A DNA stretch of 64,000 nt from Peptoniphilus_A harei_B (GCA_032560695.1 JAWGHR010000008.1:19524-83523), one strand, 5' to 3'; counted from the first letter of the stretch, positions 41,200-48,005 are shown. The notes: generated from the letters alone by a model not told the origin. Numbers and translations are program-made.

Positions 41200-41209
41200 A
41201 ATATCTCCT

Positions 41210-41425
41210 TTATGCTACTGCAATTTCTTTATTGTCTTCAGTAATCCTGCTAACTTTGATGTTGCTTACTTCCTGTGTTCCATTGATGTTAAAATTATTT
41301 AAAATCTTGTCTACTGTGTAGCAATAGCCGTTTTGCGTAAGTTCTTCTACTGTGTGGTTTTTAAGTAACATCTTCAAAGTCTCTTGATCCTTAAAATCAA
41401 GCGTGAATTCTATTTTAAATTTCAT
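41210..41425 (-). CDS. Small phage protein, 71 residues
   Basis: From the ATG at 41425 (AAAGGAG upstream). MKFKIEFTLDFKDQETLKML, then short beta and helix segments; unknown function. A rightward-facing TGGTATAAT occurs at 41439-41447 upstream of it but faces the wrong way to serve this gene. Confidence 0.6.
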   Translation of the reverse strand: MKFKIEFTLDFKDQETLKMLLKNHTVEELTQNGYCYTVDKILNNFNINGTQEVSNIKVSRITEDNKEIAVA

Positions 41426-41480
41426 AATTAGTTCTCCTTTGTGGTATAATAAAGGCAAATAAAATATATTTATAATTTAT

Positions 41481-41720
41481 TTAGTCCTGTTGTTTAGTCG
41501 CTGCAGGACTTTTTTCATTTGCCTTCTTTTCAATATCTTTTTCCTCAAACTCTATTCTTATAAATCTGATACCTTTGTTCCTTCCGCTGCTATTTTTTGA
41601 TATTCTATGACGAATACTGTCATAATCAATTCCACTCATCTTCGAGAGTTCCTTGAGCGAATCTGCTACAAAAAGAGGTAGCTCATACTTATCAGGAGTA
41701 ACTCCCATGTAAAGTTTCAT
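41481..41720 (-). CDS. Small phage protein with a TPDKYELP motif, 79 residues
   Basis: MKLYMGVTPDKYELPLFVAD, then SLKELSKMSGIDYDSIRHRI, a helix-turn-helix-like pair, and a basic tail. Sequences of this kind (VTxDKYELPL) are widespread in Firmicute phages and probably bind DNA. The start overlaps the preceding small membrane protein (ATGA), so translation is probably coupled; there is no strong ribosome site. Confidence 0.65.
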   Translation of the reverse strand: MKLYMGVTPDKYELPLFVADSLKELSKMSGIDYDSIRHRISKNSSGRNKGIRFIRIEFEEKDIEKKANEKSPAATKQQD

Positions 41721-41896
41721 GACACTAATAATCCAAAAAACTTATCAATAAGATTAGTGCCTGCATACAAGAGATAACAAATAAGTTTTACGCTAAATGT
41801 AAAAGTCCAATATGCAAGAATAAAAAGAAGTAAAACTCCTAAGGATCTTCTAATTCCAACTGGTATCTTGTACCAACTAGAACTTAAAACTTTCAT
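41717..41896 (-). CDS. Small membrane protein, 59 residues
   Basis: ATG at 41896, stop TGA at 41719-41717. Basic start MKVLSSSWYKIPVGIRRSLG followed by one hydrophobic span, VLLLFILAYWTFTFSVKLIC. GGGGGTTAAG before the ATG and overlap with both neighbours support it. Function unknown. Confidence 0.65.
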   Translation of the reverse strand: MKVLSSSWYKIPVGIRRSLGVLLLFILAYWTFTFSVKLICYLLYAGTNLIDKFFGLLVS

Positions 41897-41897
41897 C

Positions 41898-42098
41898 TTA
41901 ACCCCCTAAATAACTTTCAACATTCCCTACATAATCTTCTAATTTCTTTCTAAAAATGATGTAAGAGTACTCTTTTTTATTTAAAATTGCTGCACCAAAG
42001 GGTAGAACCCCTTGTTGCAGCCCAAGCCTTATAGTTTGCTCAGGCTTTCCAAGAATTTTAGCAGCCTCTTTTATAGTTAAAGTAAGGTCATTTAACAT
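41898..42098 (-). CDS. Small helix-turn-helix DNA-binding protein
   Basis: 66 residues from the ATG at 42098 (AAGGAG upstream). LTIKEAAKILGKPEQTIRLG, then LQQGVLPFGAAI is a MerR/excisionase-type winged helix (HTH_17-like). It could be the phage excisionase or an early regulator; the position far from int in the lytic transcript suits an excisionase made only on induction. Confidence 0.7.
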   Translation of the reverse strand: MLNDLTLTIKEAAKILGKPEQTIRLGLQQGVLPFGAAILNKKEYSYIIFRKKLEDYVGNVESYLGG

Positions 42099-42130
42099 AA
42101 ATAACTCCTTCCTATACTGTGAATAAATTA

Positions 42131-42331
42131 TTAACACTCAGCTAGACATTTAGCCTCATAACAAATAATTTCATTAAAGAGTCTTTCGAGTTTTGAGTAC
42201 TTAGAAAATAACTCTTCATTTTCTTCAAATATATTAGAGTTTATTTCCTCTCTAAGTTCTGTTTTATGTTTTTGAAGGACTCTTATTCTTTCCATATTCA
42301 TTTCTAATAAAAGTAATGATTTACTTTCCAT
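42131..42331 (-). CDS. Small early phage protein, 66 residues
   Basis: From the ATG at 42331 (GGAGGTATTG). Charged helical, coiled-coil-like: LLLLEMNMERIRVLQKHKTE, then EELFSKYSKLERLFN. Unknown function. Shares its ribosome-site sequence with the next upstream gene (42350-42541). Confidence 0.6.
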   Translation of the reverse strand: MESKSLLLLEMNMERIRVLQKHKTELREEINSNIFEENEELFSKYSKLERLFNEIICYEAKCLAEC

Positions 42332-42349
42332 CAATACCTCCATCTAGAA

Positions 42350-42541
42350 TTAGTCTTCGACATCTACAAATGGAAGTGACTCCAACCTATCAGCTATTAA
42401 ATCAACATCAAAGTCGTCAAGCTCCAACTTGGCGGCTTTTTCTCTTTCCCTATCTGAAATAGCCTTGTTCAGTTCAAACCATTCTAAAGATGTAAACTTT
42501 TGTCTAAATTTTAAAAAATCAATAATATCTTTCTTTTCCAT
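42350..42541 (-). CDS. Small early phage protein, 63 residues
   Basis: From the ATG at 42541 (GGAGGTATTG). MEKKDIIDFLKFRQKFTSLE, then ELDDFDVDLIADRLESLPFV; acidic. Unknown function. Its upstream region faces a rightward gene, with the duplicated control region described at 42549. Confidence 0.6.
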   Translation of the reverse strand: MEKKDIIDFLKFRQKFTSLEWFELNKAISDREREKAAKLELDDFDVDLIADRLESLPFVDVED

Positions 42542-42548
42542 CAATACC

Positions 42549-42637
42549 TCCTCTAACTCTATTTATTTTCTAACTAATTCCATATTCAAAAATCTAATCC
42601 TTCATCTGTTATAATTACAACAAGGAGATGATGATCA
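42549..42637 (+). repeat. Duplicated control region, copy A
   Basis: Similar to 43168-43254 over nearly the whole length (roughly three-quarters identical), including CTAACTAATTCC, a rightward extended -10 (TGTTATAAT, 42613-42621 area) and a ribosome site for the rightward gene, plus an AGGAGG for the leftward gene on the other strand. Confidence 0.7.
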
Positions 42638-43111
42638 ATGGATAACTTACATTTATACCTAGTTCCATTATTTAGTATTATTATTAGTTTTATGGTTGGA
42701 AGACTTAGTAACTCAAGAAGCTTAAAGATAGAATCCTTAAAAGAAAGATATAACAATTTCTATCTTCCCTATATACAACTTTTAATTAGAGCAAGTGTAA
42801 AAATGCCCTACATGATTACTAACCCCGAGATAGCAATGAAATTTGGAAATCTTCTTATAGAAAAATCTCATTACCTTGAACCTAAGACCTCTAAATACGC
42901 TATTGAATACTATTTTCTAGAACTAAATTATTTTGAATATTATGATGGTAACCCTGACTTCAAAAATGCCGAAGATGAAATAAATAAATTTATCATAAAA
43001 GCATCTCTGGAAATTTTGAAGGAATCCACAAAAGTAGCAAAACAATTAAAATTGCCGCCAGTGTCAAAAACCCTCTATACCTATCTGAATTGTCAATTAC
43101 ATAACAACTAG
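42638..43111 (+). CDS. Membrane-anchored prophage protein, rightward, unknown function
   Basis: 157 residues. N-terminal membrane segment (YLVPLFSIIISFMVGRLS), then a cytoplasmic helical domain. It is read against the surrounding early genes, from its own extended -10 promoter, with AAGGAGATGATG before the ATG, so it could be expressed in the lysogen. The topology resembles short phage-exclusion-type membrane proteins, but no family was recognised. Confidence 0.65.
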   Translation: MDNLHLYLVPLFSIIISFMVGRLSNSRSLKIESLKERYNNFYLPYIQLLIRASVKMPYMITNPEIAMKFGNLLIEKSHYLEPKTSKYAIEYYFLELNYFEYYDGNPDFKNAEDEINKFIIKASLEILKESTKVAKQLKLPPVSKTLYTYLNCQLHNN

Positions 43112-43167
43112 CTATCCCAAAAGAAAAAACAAAAATTTGATAAAAAAGTTTTATCAACTCTATATCC

Positions 43168-43254
43168 TCCTCTCACTCTATCTGTTTACTAACTAATTCC
43201 TTCTTCAAGAATCAACACCACCATCTGCTATAATTACAGTAAGGAGGTGATCAA
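43168..43254 (+). repeat. Duplicated control region, copy B
   Basis: Partner of 42549-42637. Contains TGCTATAAT (rightward extended -10) and GGAGGTGAT directly before the next gene; the leftward AGGAGG is kept too. Confidence 0.7.
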
Positions 43255-43500
43255 ATGGCTTACTCTCGTGAAATTCAAAATCAAATCCTAAAAAAGTGTT
43301 ATGAAAATTACCTGAAAAGTGGAATTCCATCAGGTGAATTTATTTTTGGATTCGATAACAATATCAGGCAAGACTGGTTTGATACATTAGACGAAATGTA
43401 TTCAAACTCATATATAAAACCTGGTTACAAGGCCTTAGGTATGAGTAGACTAACATTAACCGAACTTGGACTTAACCTTGCAAAAGAATCTTTTGAGTAG
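43255..43500 (+). CDS. YjcQ-like small phage protein
   Basis: 81 residues. QILKKCYENYLKSGIPSGEF, WFDTLDEMYSNSYIKPG, then LTLTELGLNLAKES has the winged-helix pattern of YjcQ-type phage proteins. Rightward, under the second copy of the duplicated control region. Its last 45 bases overlap the end of the leftward 88-residue gene. Confidence 0.65.
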   Translation: MAYSREIQNQILKKCYENYLKSGIPSGEFIFGFDNNIRQDWFDTLDEMYSNSYIKPGYKALGMSRLTLTELGLNLAKESFE

Positions 43501-43722
43501 AATTCTTATGTCAAAAATAATGGATTTTGCAATATTTTTAATTGTGAAATCCATTATTTGCTCTTGAATAAATTTCACAGGAACGCTCTCTCCATTAATT
43601 CTTTTGAAAACATCTTCAAGTTCAATTGTTAAACCTTTCTTCTTAACATAGATATGATAGATTTCGTCATTTATATAAAGCCTGATTCCCTTGGTGCTAT
43701 AATCAGTATTAAATAACTTCAT
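43456..43722 (-). CDS. Early phage protein of unknown function, 88 residues
   Basis: MKLFNTDYSTKGIRLYINDE, beta-rich at first, then helices ending in a basic KRFFCKVKSKFG. Strong TAGGAGGTGG precedes the ATG. It is the second gene of the leftward lytic transcript after the Cro-like gene and overlaps the YjcQ-like gene tail to tail. Confidence 0.65.
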   Translation of the reverse strand: MKLFNTDYSTKGIRLYINDEIYHIYVKKKGLTIELEDVFKRINGESVPVKFIQEQIMDFTIKNIAKSIIFDIRILLKRFFCKVKSKFG

Positions 43723-43743
43723 CTTCCACCTCCTAATTTAATT

Positions 43744-43950
43744 TTAAGTACATTTTGTACAGTTTGAATGTAAAAAAATATCATCTATTCCATAGCCAAG
43801 AGCATTTGCTATTTTTTGTGCTACTTGTAAAGATGGATTCCTTTCTCCATTCTCAATAAAACCAATATATTTAGGTGTAACACCTACTAAATTAGCCAAC
43901 TCTAACTGAGTTAGGTTTTTTTCAATTCTCTTATCTTTAACCTTATTCAA
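43744..43950 (-). CDS. Cro-like XRE-family regulator
   Basis: 68 residues, essentially one helix-turn-helix: RIEKNLTQLELANLVGVTPK, YIGFIENGERNPSLQVAQKI. First gene of the leftward lytic operon, divergent from the CI-like repressor. GAGGTGATATT upstream. Its last codons include one copy of the GTAC-N5-GTAC operator motif, so a repressor could also bind within the gene. Confidence 0.85.
   Translation of the reverse strand: MNKVKDKRIEKNLTQLELANLVGVTPKYIGFIENGERNPSLQVAQKIANALGYGIDDIFLHSNCTKCT
43747..43762. promoter_or_regulatory. Operator O1 (inside the Cro-like gene)
   Basis: AGTACATTTTGTACAG, matching the consensus TGTAC-N5-GTACAG at all but the first base. Confidence 0.55.
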
Positions 43951-43972
43951 AATATCACCTCAAATCTCTTTA

Positions 43973-44008
43973 TGTACATAGTGTACAGTACAAAATGAAG
44001 AATGTCAA
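43973..44008 (-). promoter_or_regulatory. Early lytic promoter with operator O2
   Basis: Minus strand TTGACA (44008-44003), 17-bp spacer, TACACT (43985-43980). Operator O2, TGTACATAGTGTACAG (43973-43988), covers the -10 box, so repressor binding there would shut off the Cro-like gene and the lytic transcript. Confidence 0.75.
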
Positions 44009-44031
44009 TAGATTTTTTAAAAAATTTATTG

Positions 44032-44052
44032 TATAATGTACTCACAGTACAG
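44032..44052 (+). promoter_or_regulatory. Repressor promoter (-10) with operator O3
   Basis: TATAAT at 44032-44037 without a good -35 box, followed at once by TGTACTCACAGTACAG (44037-44052) over the expected transcription start. Repressor bound at O3 would regulate its own synthesis. Confidence 0.65.
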
Positions 44053-44073
44053 AAACAAGAAAGAGAGTAAGTT

Positions 44074-44433
44074 ATGGAAGGTAAAATTCTTAAACAATTA
44101 AGAGAATTACATAATATGACACAAAAAGAATTAGCAGATAAAGTAAAAGTAACTCCGAAGGCTATATCTTTTTATGAATTAAATCAAAGAGAGCCTTCAA
44201 ACGAGCTATTAAAATCTTTTTCACAAATATTTAATGTGTCTGTGGATTATTTATTGGGCAACTCATATATTCCAAAAACCCAAGAAACCAAATCTAAAGC
44301 TGAAGAATTAGAAGAAGATTTTCCTGAGGGAATTTCTGTGCTCTATCGGGCAAATAAAAAATTAACCCCTGAACAAAAAGAAATGATGTTGAGAATGATT
44401 AAAGCAACTTTCTTCGATGATACTGAAAAGTAA
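44074..44433 (+). CDS. CI-like XRE-family phage repressor
   Basis: 119 residues. N-terminal helix-turn-helix (LRELHNMTQKELADKVKVTP, AISFYELNQREPSNELLKSF), then a short linker and a helical C-terminus (LTPEQKEMMLRMIKATFFDD). It lacks the LexA-like peptidase domain; with an ImmA-like peptidase encoded next, induction probably occurs by repressor cleavage by that enzyme, as in ICEBs1. Divergent from the Cro-like gene across three GTAC-N5-GTAC operators. Confidence 0.85.
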   Translation: MEGKILKQLRELHNMTQKELADKVKVTPKAISFYELNQREPSNELLKSFSQIFNVSVDYLLGNSYIPKTQETKSKAEELEEDFPEGISVLYRANKKLTPEQKEMMLRMIKATFFDDTEK

Positions 44434-44445
44434 ATTTGAATAAGT

Positions 44446-44484
44446 TTTGAAATATATAAGGGATGAGATCCCTATATATTTTTT
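44446..44484 (+). terminator. Hairpin terminator between repressor and immA-like genes
   Basis: AATATATA-AGGGAT pairs with ATCCC-TATATATT around a short loop and is followed by TTTTTTA. It would limit read-through from the repressor gene. Confidence 0.65.
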
Positions 44485-44511
44485 ATCTAAAAAAGAACTA
44501 AGGTTTGTAAT

Positions 44512-45072
44512 ATGAATAATTTAAATTTTAACTTAAATTACGCAGTTAGTATGGCTAACTGCGTACACAAAAAAATTACATACGAGGAGAAACTTTTACC
44601 AATAAATGTGGAGGATATTATCAAATATAGAAAAGACATTAAGATAAAGAAAGAAGATCTCTTAGGCTTAGATGGATATAGCATCTATAATGCTAAAACT
44701 AAAAGATATCTTATAGCACTAGATGATGTTAACTTTGATTTAAGTAGACAAAGATCCACACTTGCTCATGAGCTAGGACACATCTTCCTGCAGCATCATA
44801 CCAAATACAGGCATTTAAGCGACTATATAAAAGAAAAATCTGCAGATGCATTCGCAGGAGAGCTTCTAATGCCAAGAGAAATCATGTATAAGACAGCACG
44901 GTTCCCACCTAATTATGTCCTGGACTTATATGGAGTTAGCTATAGTGCCTATGAGAAAAGGAAGATGTTTTTAGATGAGATGGAAGGCTTTAGCAGAAAA
45001 ATAGAAGAAAAAAAAGCAATGTCCATAAATGATGTTATTAAATACTCAAAACACGCTTTAATCTTAGATTAA
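44512..45072 (+). CDS. ImmA/IrrE-family metallopeptidase
   Basis: 186 residues. The zinc motif HELGHIFLQHH near 88-98, with a downstream SADAFAGELLMP supplying the Glu, is typical of ImmA/IrrE. Such enzymes cut the matching repressor when the SOS or another signal arrives. Located immediately after the repressor. No strong ribosome site; AAGGTTTGTAAT precedes the ATG. Confidence 0.9.
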   Translation: MNNLNFNLNYAVSMANCVHKKITYEEKLLPINVEDIIKYRKDIKIKKEDLLGLDGYSIYNAKTKRYLIALDDVNFDLSRQRSTLAHELGHIFLQHHTKYRHLSDYIKEKSADAFAGELLMPREIMYKTARFPPNYVLDLYGVSYSAYEKRKMFLDEMEGFSRKIEEKKAMSINDVIKYSKHALILD

Positions 45073-45087
45073 AAAAAGGAGAAAACC

Positions 45088-45468
45088 ATGTCAAAAGAAT
45101 ACAGAGTAATAGAAATATTAAATAAAAACGAATTGTTAATCAACTATGGTTCCAATCAAGGGGCCTCTGTTGGTAGAAAAGTAACCATAACTATAAAAGG
45201 TGAAGAGATAACTGATCCTGAAACAAATGAAATCCTTGGCACTTTAGATATTATAAAAGGAAATCTGGAAATTTATACAGTCTATCCTAATTTTTCAATT
45301 TGTAGAGATTTAACTTATGAAGATAGAGACATTATCAAGCCCTTTGGAATGAGAACTAAAACAATAGTTAGAACGAATCCTTTGAATATTTCTGAAGACG
45401 ATATAAGCGGAAGATGGCCAAAAACTATACCTCCTATAAAGGTTGGGGATATTGTTAGTATTCAATAA
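45088..45468 (+). CDS. Lysogeny-module protein of unknown function (FlgT-C-like beta fold)
   Basis: 126 residues. YRVIEILNKNELLINYGSNQ, ASVGRKVTI, then EEITDPETNEILGTLDIIKG is a beta-barrel-like sequence seen in many Firmicute prophages between the repressor/peptidase genes and int, related to FlgT C-terminal-type domains. Function unknown. AAAAGGAGAAAA upstream. Confidence 0.7.
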   Translation: MSKEYRVIEILNKNELLINYGSNQGASVGRKVTITIKGEEITDPETNEILGTLDIIKGNLEIYTVYPNFSICRDLTYEDRDIIKPFGMRTKTIVRTNPLNISEDDISGRWPKTIPPIKVGDIVSIQ

Positions 45469-45492
45469 TCACTTAACTTTATTTTATATGTA

Positions 45493-45520
45493 TTGACATG
45501 TTATTACATTTTGTTATAAT
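45493..45520 (+). promoter_or_regulatory. Promoter of the abiF-associated RNA
   Basis: TTGACA (45493-45498), 16-bp spacer and TATAAT (45515-45520): near-consensus. Confidence 0.75.
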
Positions 45521-45526
45521 ACTAAT

Positions 45527-45601
45527 ATACCGGGTTGGAAAAATGTCCAATCATCTACAAAACCGGAGTGTTATTTCAAAATAATAACACTCCGGTTTTT
45601 T
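45527..45601 (+). ncRNA. AbiF-associated structured small RNA
   Basis: About 75 nt between a strong promoter and a very stable terminator: a 15-bp perfect stem (45561-45575 with 45583-45597) and a T-run. The 5' part has a TTGG/CCAA hairpin (around 45535-45552) and a CCGG near 45531 that could pair with the CCGG at 45563 as a pseudoknot. The gene directly downstream is Abi_2/AbiF, matching the known abiF RNA motif located upstream of such genes. Its role in defence is not established here. Confidence 0.7.
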
Positions 45602-45639
45602 GTTGCATAAAATTATTAATTATAAAGGATTTTAAAGAT

Positions 45640-46632
45640 ATGGAAAATATTAATTACGATAAACCTTTCTTAACATTTGATGAACAAATAGATCATCTAG
45701 CAAATACTTATAATTTAATCATTACAGATAGAAATCAAGCAAAATTATTACTCTCCTCTCTCTCATACTATGATTTAATAAATGGCTATAAAGAATGTTT
45801 TATGGTCAATGAAAAGTATATAGATAACATAAAAATTGAAGATTTATATGACTTTTTGGAACTTGATAGGACACTACAAAGCATATTAATAAAATATAGC
45901 ATTTATGTTGAAAATAGGTTCAAAAATTTACTAGCATATGAGATTGCAAAAAATTATGGAGTGTCTATGGATCTCTATTTAAATAGGACTAATTATAAAC
46001 CATCAAGTAGGTTAGAATATATTTTAAATAGACTTTTTAAAATTCCAAACAGTAAACATGTTCTTAATCCTACTAGACACTACTTAAAAAAGAATCATAT
46101 ACCACCTTGGATTTTATTTAAAAACGCTACTTTTAACGATACAATTGACCTTTTTGCAAACCTGAAAAATAAAGACGCTATAACAATCAGTGATTATCTT
46201 TTTAGCAATTTTATCGATTTAGATGAGAATTATAAAAAAGAATTTTCAATAAATAGTTTAATTATAGTTAGAAAATTCAGAAATAAAATAGCTCATAATT
46301 TACAATTTATTAAGTTTAGATCTAAACCAAATCAACTTATTCTTAAAAAAATTTCTCCCTTGTTTTATGGATCCTTAATTGAAAAGGAGGATTTCGAAAT
46401 AAAAAGAGGTATGAGCGATCCTTACGCAATGATACTTTCTATAATTTCTTTGCTGAATGAAGACTTTTTGGTTTTTAAATTTATATTAGATTTACAAAGA
46501 TTGTTTTTTATATATAAGAATGATCCAAAAGGCAATGGAGATGAAATGCTAAAAAGATATTGCGATATAACTAATATTCCGTATAACTTAGACGAGAGAT
46601 TTGAAAGGTTTATTATAAAAAAAGTACATTAA
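45640..46632 (+). CDS. abiF: Abi_2 (AbiD/AbiF) abortive-infection protein, HEPN type
   Basis: 330 residues from the ATG at 45640 (AAAGGA upstream); an in-frame earlier start would run through the RNA terminator and is unlikely. KPFLTFDEQIDHLANTYNLI, YYDLINGYKECFMVNE, LYDFLELDRTLQSILIKYSI and VRKFRNKIAHN are the Abi_2 signature; the last holds the HEPN RxxxxH motif near 213-218, probably an RNase active site. Such proteins abort phage infection in lactococci. A defence gene in a prophage lysogeny module would protect the lysogen from other phages. Confidence 0.85.
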   Translation: MENINYDKPFLTFDEQIDHLANTYNLIITDRNQAKLLLSSLSYYDLINGYKECFMVNEKYIDNIKIEDLYDFLELDRTLQSILIKYSIYVENRFKNLLAYEIAKNYGVSMDLYLNRTNYKPSSRLEYILNRLFKIPNSKHVLNPTRHYLKKNHIPPWILFKNATFNDTIDLFANLKNKDAITISDYLFSNFIDLDENYKKEFSINSLIIVRKFRNKIAHNLQFIKFRSKPNQLILKKISPLFYGSLIEKEDFEIKRGMSDPYAMILSIISLLNEDFLVFKFILDLQRLFFIYKNDPKGNGDEMLKRYCDITNIPYNLDERFERFIIKKVH

Positions 46633-46635
46633 AAA

Positions 46636-46669
46636 AATCCCCTACTCTACCGCCATAGAATAAGGGATT
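46636..46669. other. Hairpin after abiF
   Basis: AATCCC-TA-TCTA pairs with TAGA-TA-GGGATT with two mismatches. The T-run is on the minus strand, so it is not a good terminator for abiF; it could end leftward transcription or act as a DNA site. Confidence 0.5.
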
Positions 46670-46670
46670 C

Positions 46671-46720
46671 AGGCTATGAGATTACCGCTATAACCTAAAA
46701 TAATTATATCACATAGCCTA
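46671..46720. promoter_or_regulatory. Inverted repeat upstream of the integrase gene
   Basis: AGGCTATG (46671-46678) and CATAGCCT (46712-46719) face each other across 33 bases. The right arm (TATCACATAGCCTA) is the inverse of the core of the 60-bp repeat at 8271. A site for integrase, excisionase or a regulator is likely. Confidence 0.45.
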
Positions 46721-46736
46721 GTTTATAACTAGGAGG
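46719..46736 (+). promoter_or_regulatory. Ribosome-site hairpin of the integrase gene
   Basis: CCTAGTT-TAT-AACTAGG with the AGGAGG of the integrase ribosome site; half of the site is in the stem, so translation may be reduced or regulated. Confidence 0.5.
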
Positions 46737-46742
46737 AAGATT

Positions 46743-47756
46743 ATGAGATTACCAAACGGATACGGAAGTATCTACAAAATGAAGGGAAACCGAAGAAGAC
46801 CCTGGAGAGTGTTGGCCCCTGCAGATAAATATGGCAAAAGATTGCCTCTTGGATATACAGAAACAAAGCCACAGGCACTTCAACTCTTGTCAGAATATCA
46901 TCAAGAAAGACCAGATGAGACTATCTACACTTTGTCAGATATATTTGAAAGTTTTATGATTACCAAAAGACATAGGGCACAAAAAACACAGGATATGTAT
47001 TATACAACTTGGAATTACTTTGAAGATCTTGAAGACGAGCCTATAAATGAGATTAAATCGGCACATATACAAGACATAGTTGATAATCTTTTAGACGAAG
47101 GTAAAAGTTACTCCTCGGTCCAAAAAGTAAAAGTATTAGCATCTCAGCTTTATAAAATAGCAATGCAAGATGATATAATAAATAAAAACTATGCACAATT
47201 TGTAATTCTGCCCGATGAACCTAAACCAAATAATGCAACTTTCACAGAAAAGGAAATTGACAAGATATATAAGTTAGCAAAGACTAACTACTGGGCAAGA
47301 GTCATGATAGTGATGATTTATACTTGCATGAGACCAAGCGAATTGCTAAATACCACAAAATTTAATGTTCATCTAAAAGATGATTACATCATAGCAGGCG
47401 GGAAAACAGAAGCAGGTACTGACAGATACATTCCAATCTACTACAAAATTAAACCTTTTATTAAACAATTTATGGCAGATACAAGCTCAGAATACCTCGT
47501 ATCAAAAGATGGCAAGAAAGTCAGCTATAGGTCTTACTTGGATAGACATAACGAGATTATTGAGGAGCTAGGACTCCAGAAACTAACTCCGCATAAGTGC
47601 AGGAAGACAGGAGCAACAGAATTCAAAAAAATGGGCATGGATATATCTACCCTACAAAGAATACTAGGACATGAAGACTCCAAGACAACAGAAAAATATT
47701 ATATTGGAGATTTAAATAAAATGCTGCAAGAAGAAATGCAGGCACTTGCAAAATAA
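46743..47756 (+). CDS. int: Tyrosine-type phage integrase
   Basis: 337 residues. N-terminal arm-binding domain (GYGSIYKMKGNRRRPWRVLA), core-binding helices, then the catalytic domain: TCMRPSEL (Arg near 198), TPHKCRKTGA (His-x-x-Arg near 280), LGHEDSKTTEKYYIG (His and the nucleophilic Tyr near 318). It integrates and excises the prophage at tRNA-Lys; the gene lies next to the right attachment site with three arm-type repeats between. Confidence 0.92.
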   Translation: MRLPNGYGSIYKMKGNRRRPWRVLAPADKYGKRLPLGYTETKPQALQLLSEYHQERPDETIYTLSDIFESFMITKRHRAQKTQDMYYTTWNYFEDLEDEPINEIKSAHIQDIVDNLLDEGKSYSSVQKVKVLASQLYKIAMQDDIINKNYAQFVILPDEPKPNNATFTEKEIDKIYKLAKTNYWARVMIVMIYTCMRPSELLNTTKFNVHLKDDYIIAGGKTEAGTDRYIPIYYKIKPFIKQFMADTSSEYLVSKDGKKVSYRSYLDRHNEIIEELGLQKLTPHKCRKTGATEFKKMGMDISTLQRILGHEDSKTTEKYYIGDLNKMLQEEMQALAK

Positions 47757-47763
47757 TTAAAAT

Positions 47764-47795
47764 TTGTGTGCAGTGTGCGTACAGTTTGTGTGCAG
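47764..47795 (+). repeat. Candidate integrase arm-type sites, right end
   Basis: Three adjacent units: TTGTGTGCAG, TGTGCGTACAG, TTTGTGTGCAG. Related units occur at 8235-8255 and at 8039-8049. Confidence 0.5.
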
Positions 47796-47938
47796 CCCAC
47801 CAAGATTCAGGCAAATTCAGGCGAATTTTATGTATTTAAGAAAGTAAAGAAAAAAGCCTGCGAACATTAAATTCACAGGCTTTTAAATGGTGCACCTTTA
47901 CGGACTCGAACCGTAGGCCCACTGATTAAGAGTCAGTT
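47785..47938. repeat. attR: right 154-bp direct repeat
   Basis: Partner of 8039-8192. It includes the terminator of tRNA-Lys (AAGCCTGCGAA/TTCACAGGCTT type hairpin, 47854-47884) and the 3' part of the intact tRNA gene; the 23-bp core at 47916-47938 is identical in both copies. Confidence 0.88.
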
Positions 47939-47963
47939 GCTCTACCAACTGAGCTAAAGGTGC
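47888..47963 (-). tRNA. tRNA-Lys (anticodon CTT)
   Basis: A complete 76-base cloverleaf on the minus strand with encoded CCA: acceptor GCACCTT/AAGGTGC, D-arm GCTCAGTTGGTAGAGC, anticodon loop CTCTTAA (CTT, reads AAG), T-arm TACGG-TTCGAGT-CCGTA. The 3' portion has come from the phage, as shown by the displaced copy at 8142-8192 with an A-T pair where this gene has T-A at the base of the T-stem. Confidence 0.97.
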
Positions 47964-47980
47964 AAACTTTATTAACTTGT

Positions 47981-47996
47981 CTGTACTATCAGTACA
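47981..47996 (-). promoter_or_regulatory. Repressor-operator-like site in the tRNA-Lys leader
   Basis: Read on the minus strand TGTACTGATAGTACAG, a full match to the prophage operator consensus TGTAC-N5-GTACAG. It lies from about +4 to +19 of the predicted tRNA-Lys transcript, in host DNA just outside attR. Confidence 0.6.
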
Positions 47997-48005
47997 ACAA
48001 AAATA

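Larger units (their letters stand above)
8170..47938. mobile_element. Contractile-tail (myovirus-type) prophage in tRNA-Lys
   Basis: Bounded by the 23-bp identical cores at 8170-8192 and 47916-47938, giving an element of 39,746 bp. It has a complete set of modules: integrase, repressor/Cro-like pair, recombination, replication, terminase, portal, capsid, sheath and tube, tape measure, baseplate, fibres and lysis. The sheath gene and the XkdK-to-XkdT gene order make it PBSX-like, similar in layout to C. difficile myophages. No large deletion or disrupted structural gene is visible, so it may be inducible. Confidence 0.9.

Noticed and set aside
41439..41447. Rightward extended -10 (TGGTATAAT) upstream of a leftward gene
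   Set aside because: No rightward gene follows and no -35 is apparent; probably chance in AT-rich DNA.
42993..43157. 54-codon TTG-started hydrophobic frame on the minus strand
   Set aside because: It has a good AGGAGG but overlaps the rightward membrane-protein gene entirely, and the site is part of a duplicated control region. Kept only as a remark in a finding, not as a gene.
46636..46669. Terminator for abiF
   Set aside because: The stem is good but the T-run lies on the opposite strand, so it does not fit an intrinsic terminator for the rightward gene.
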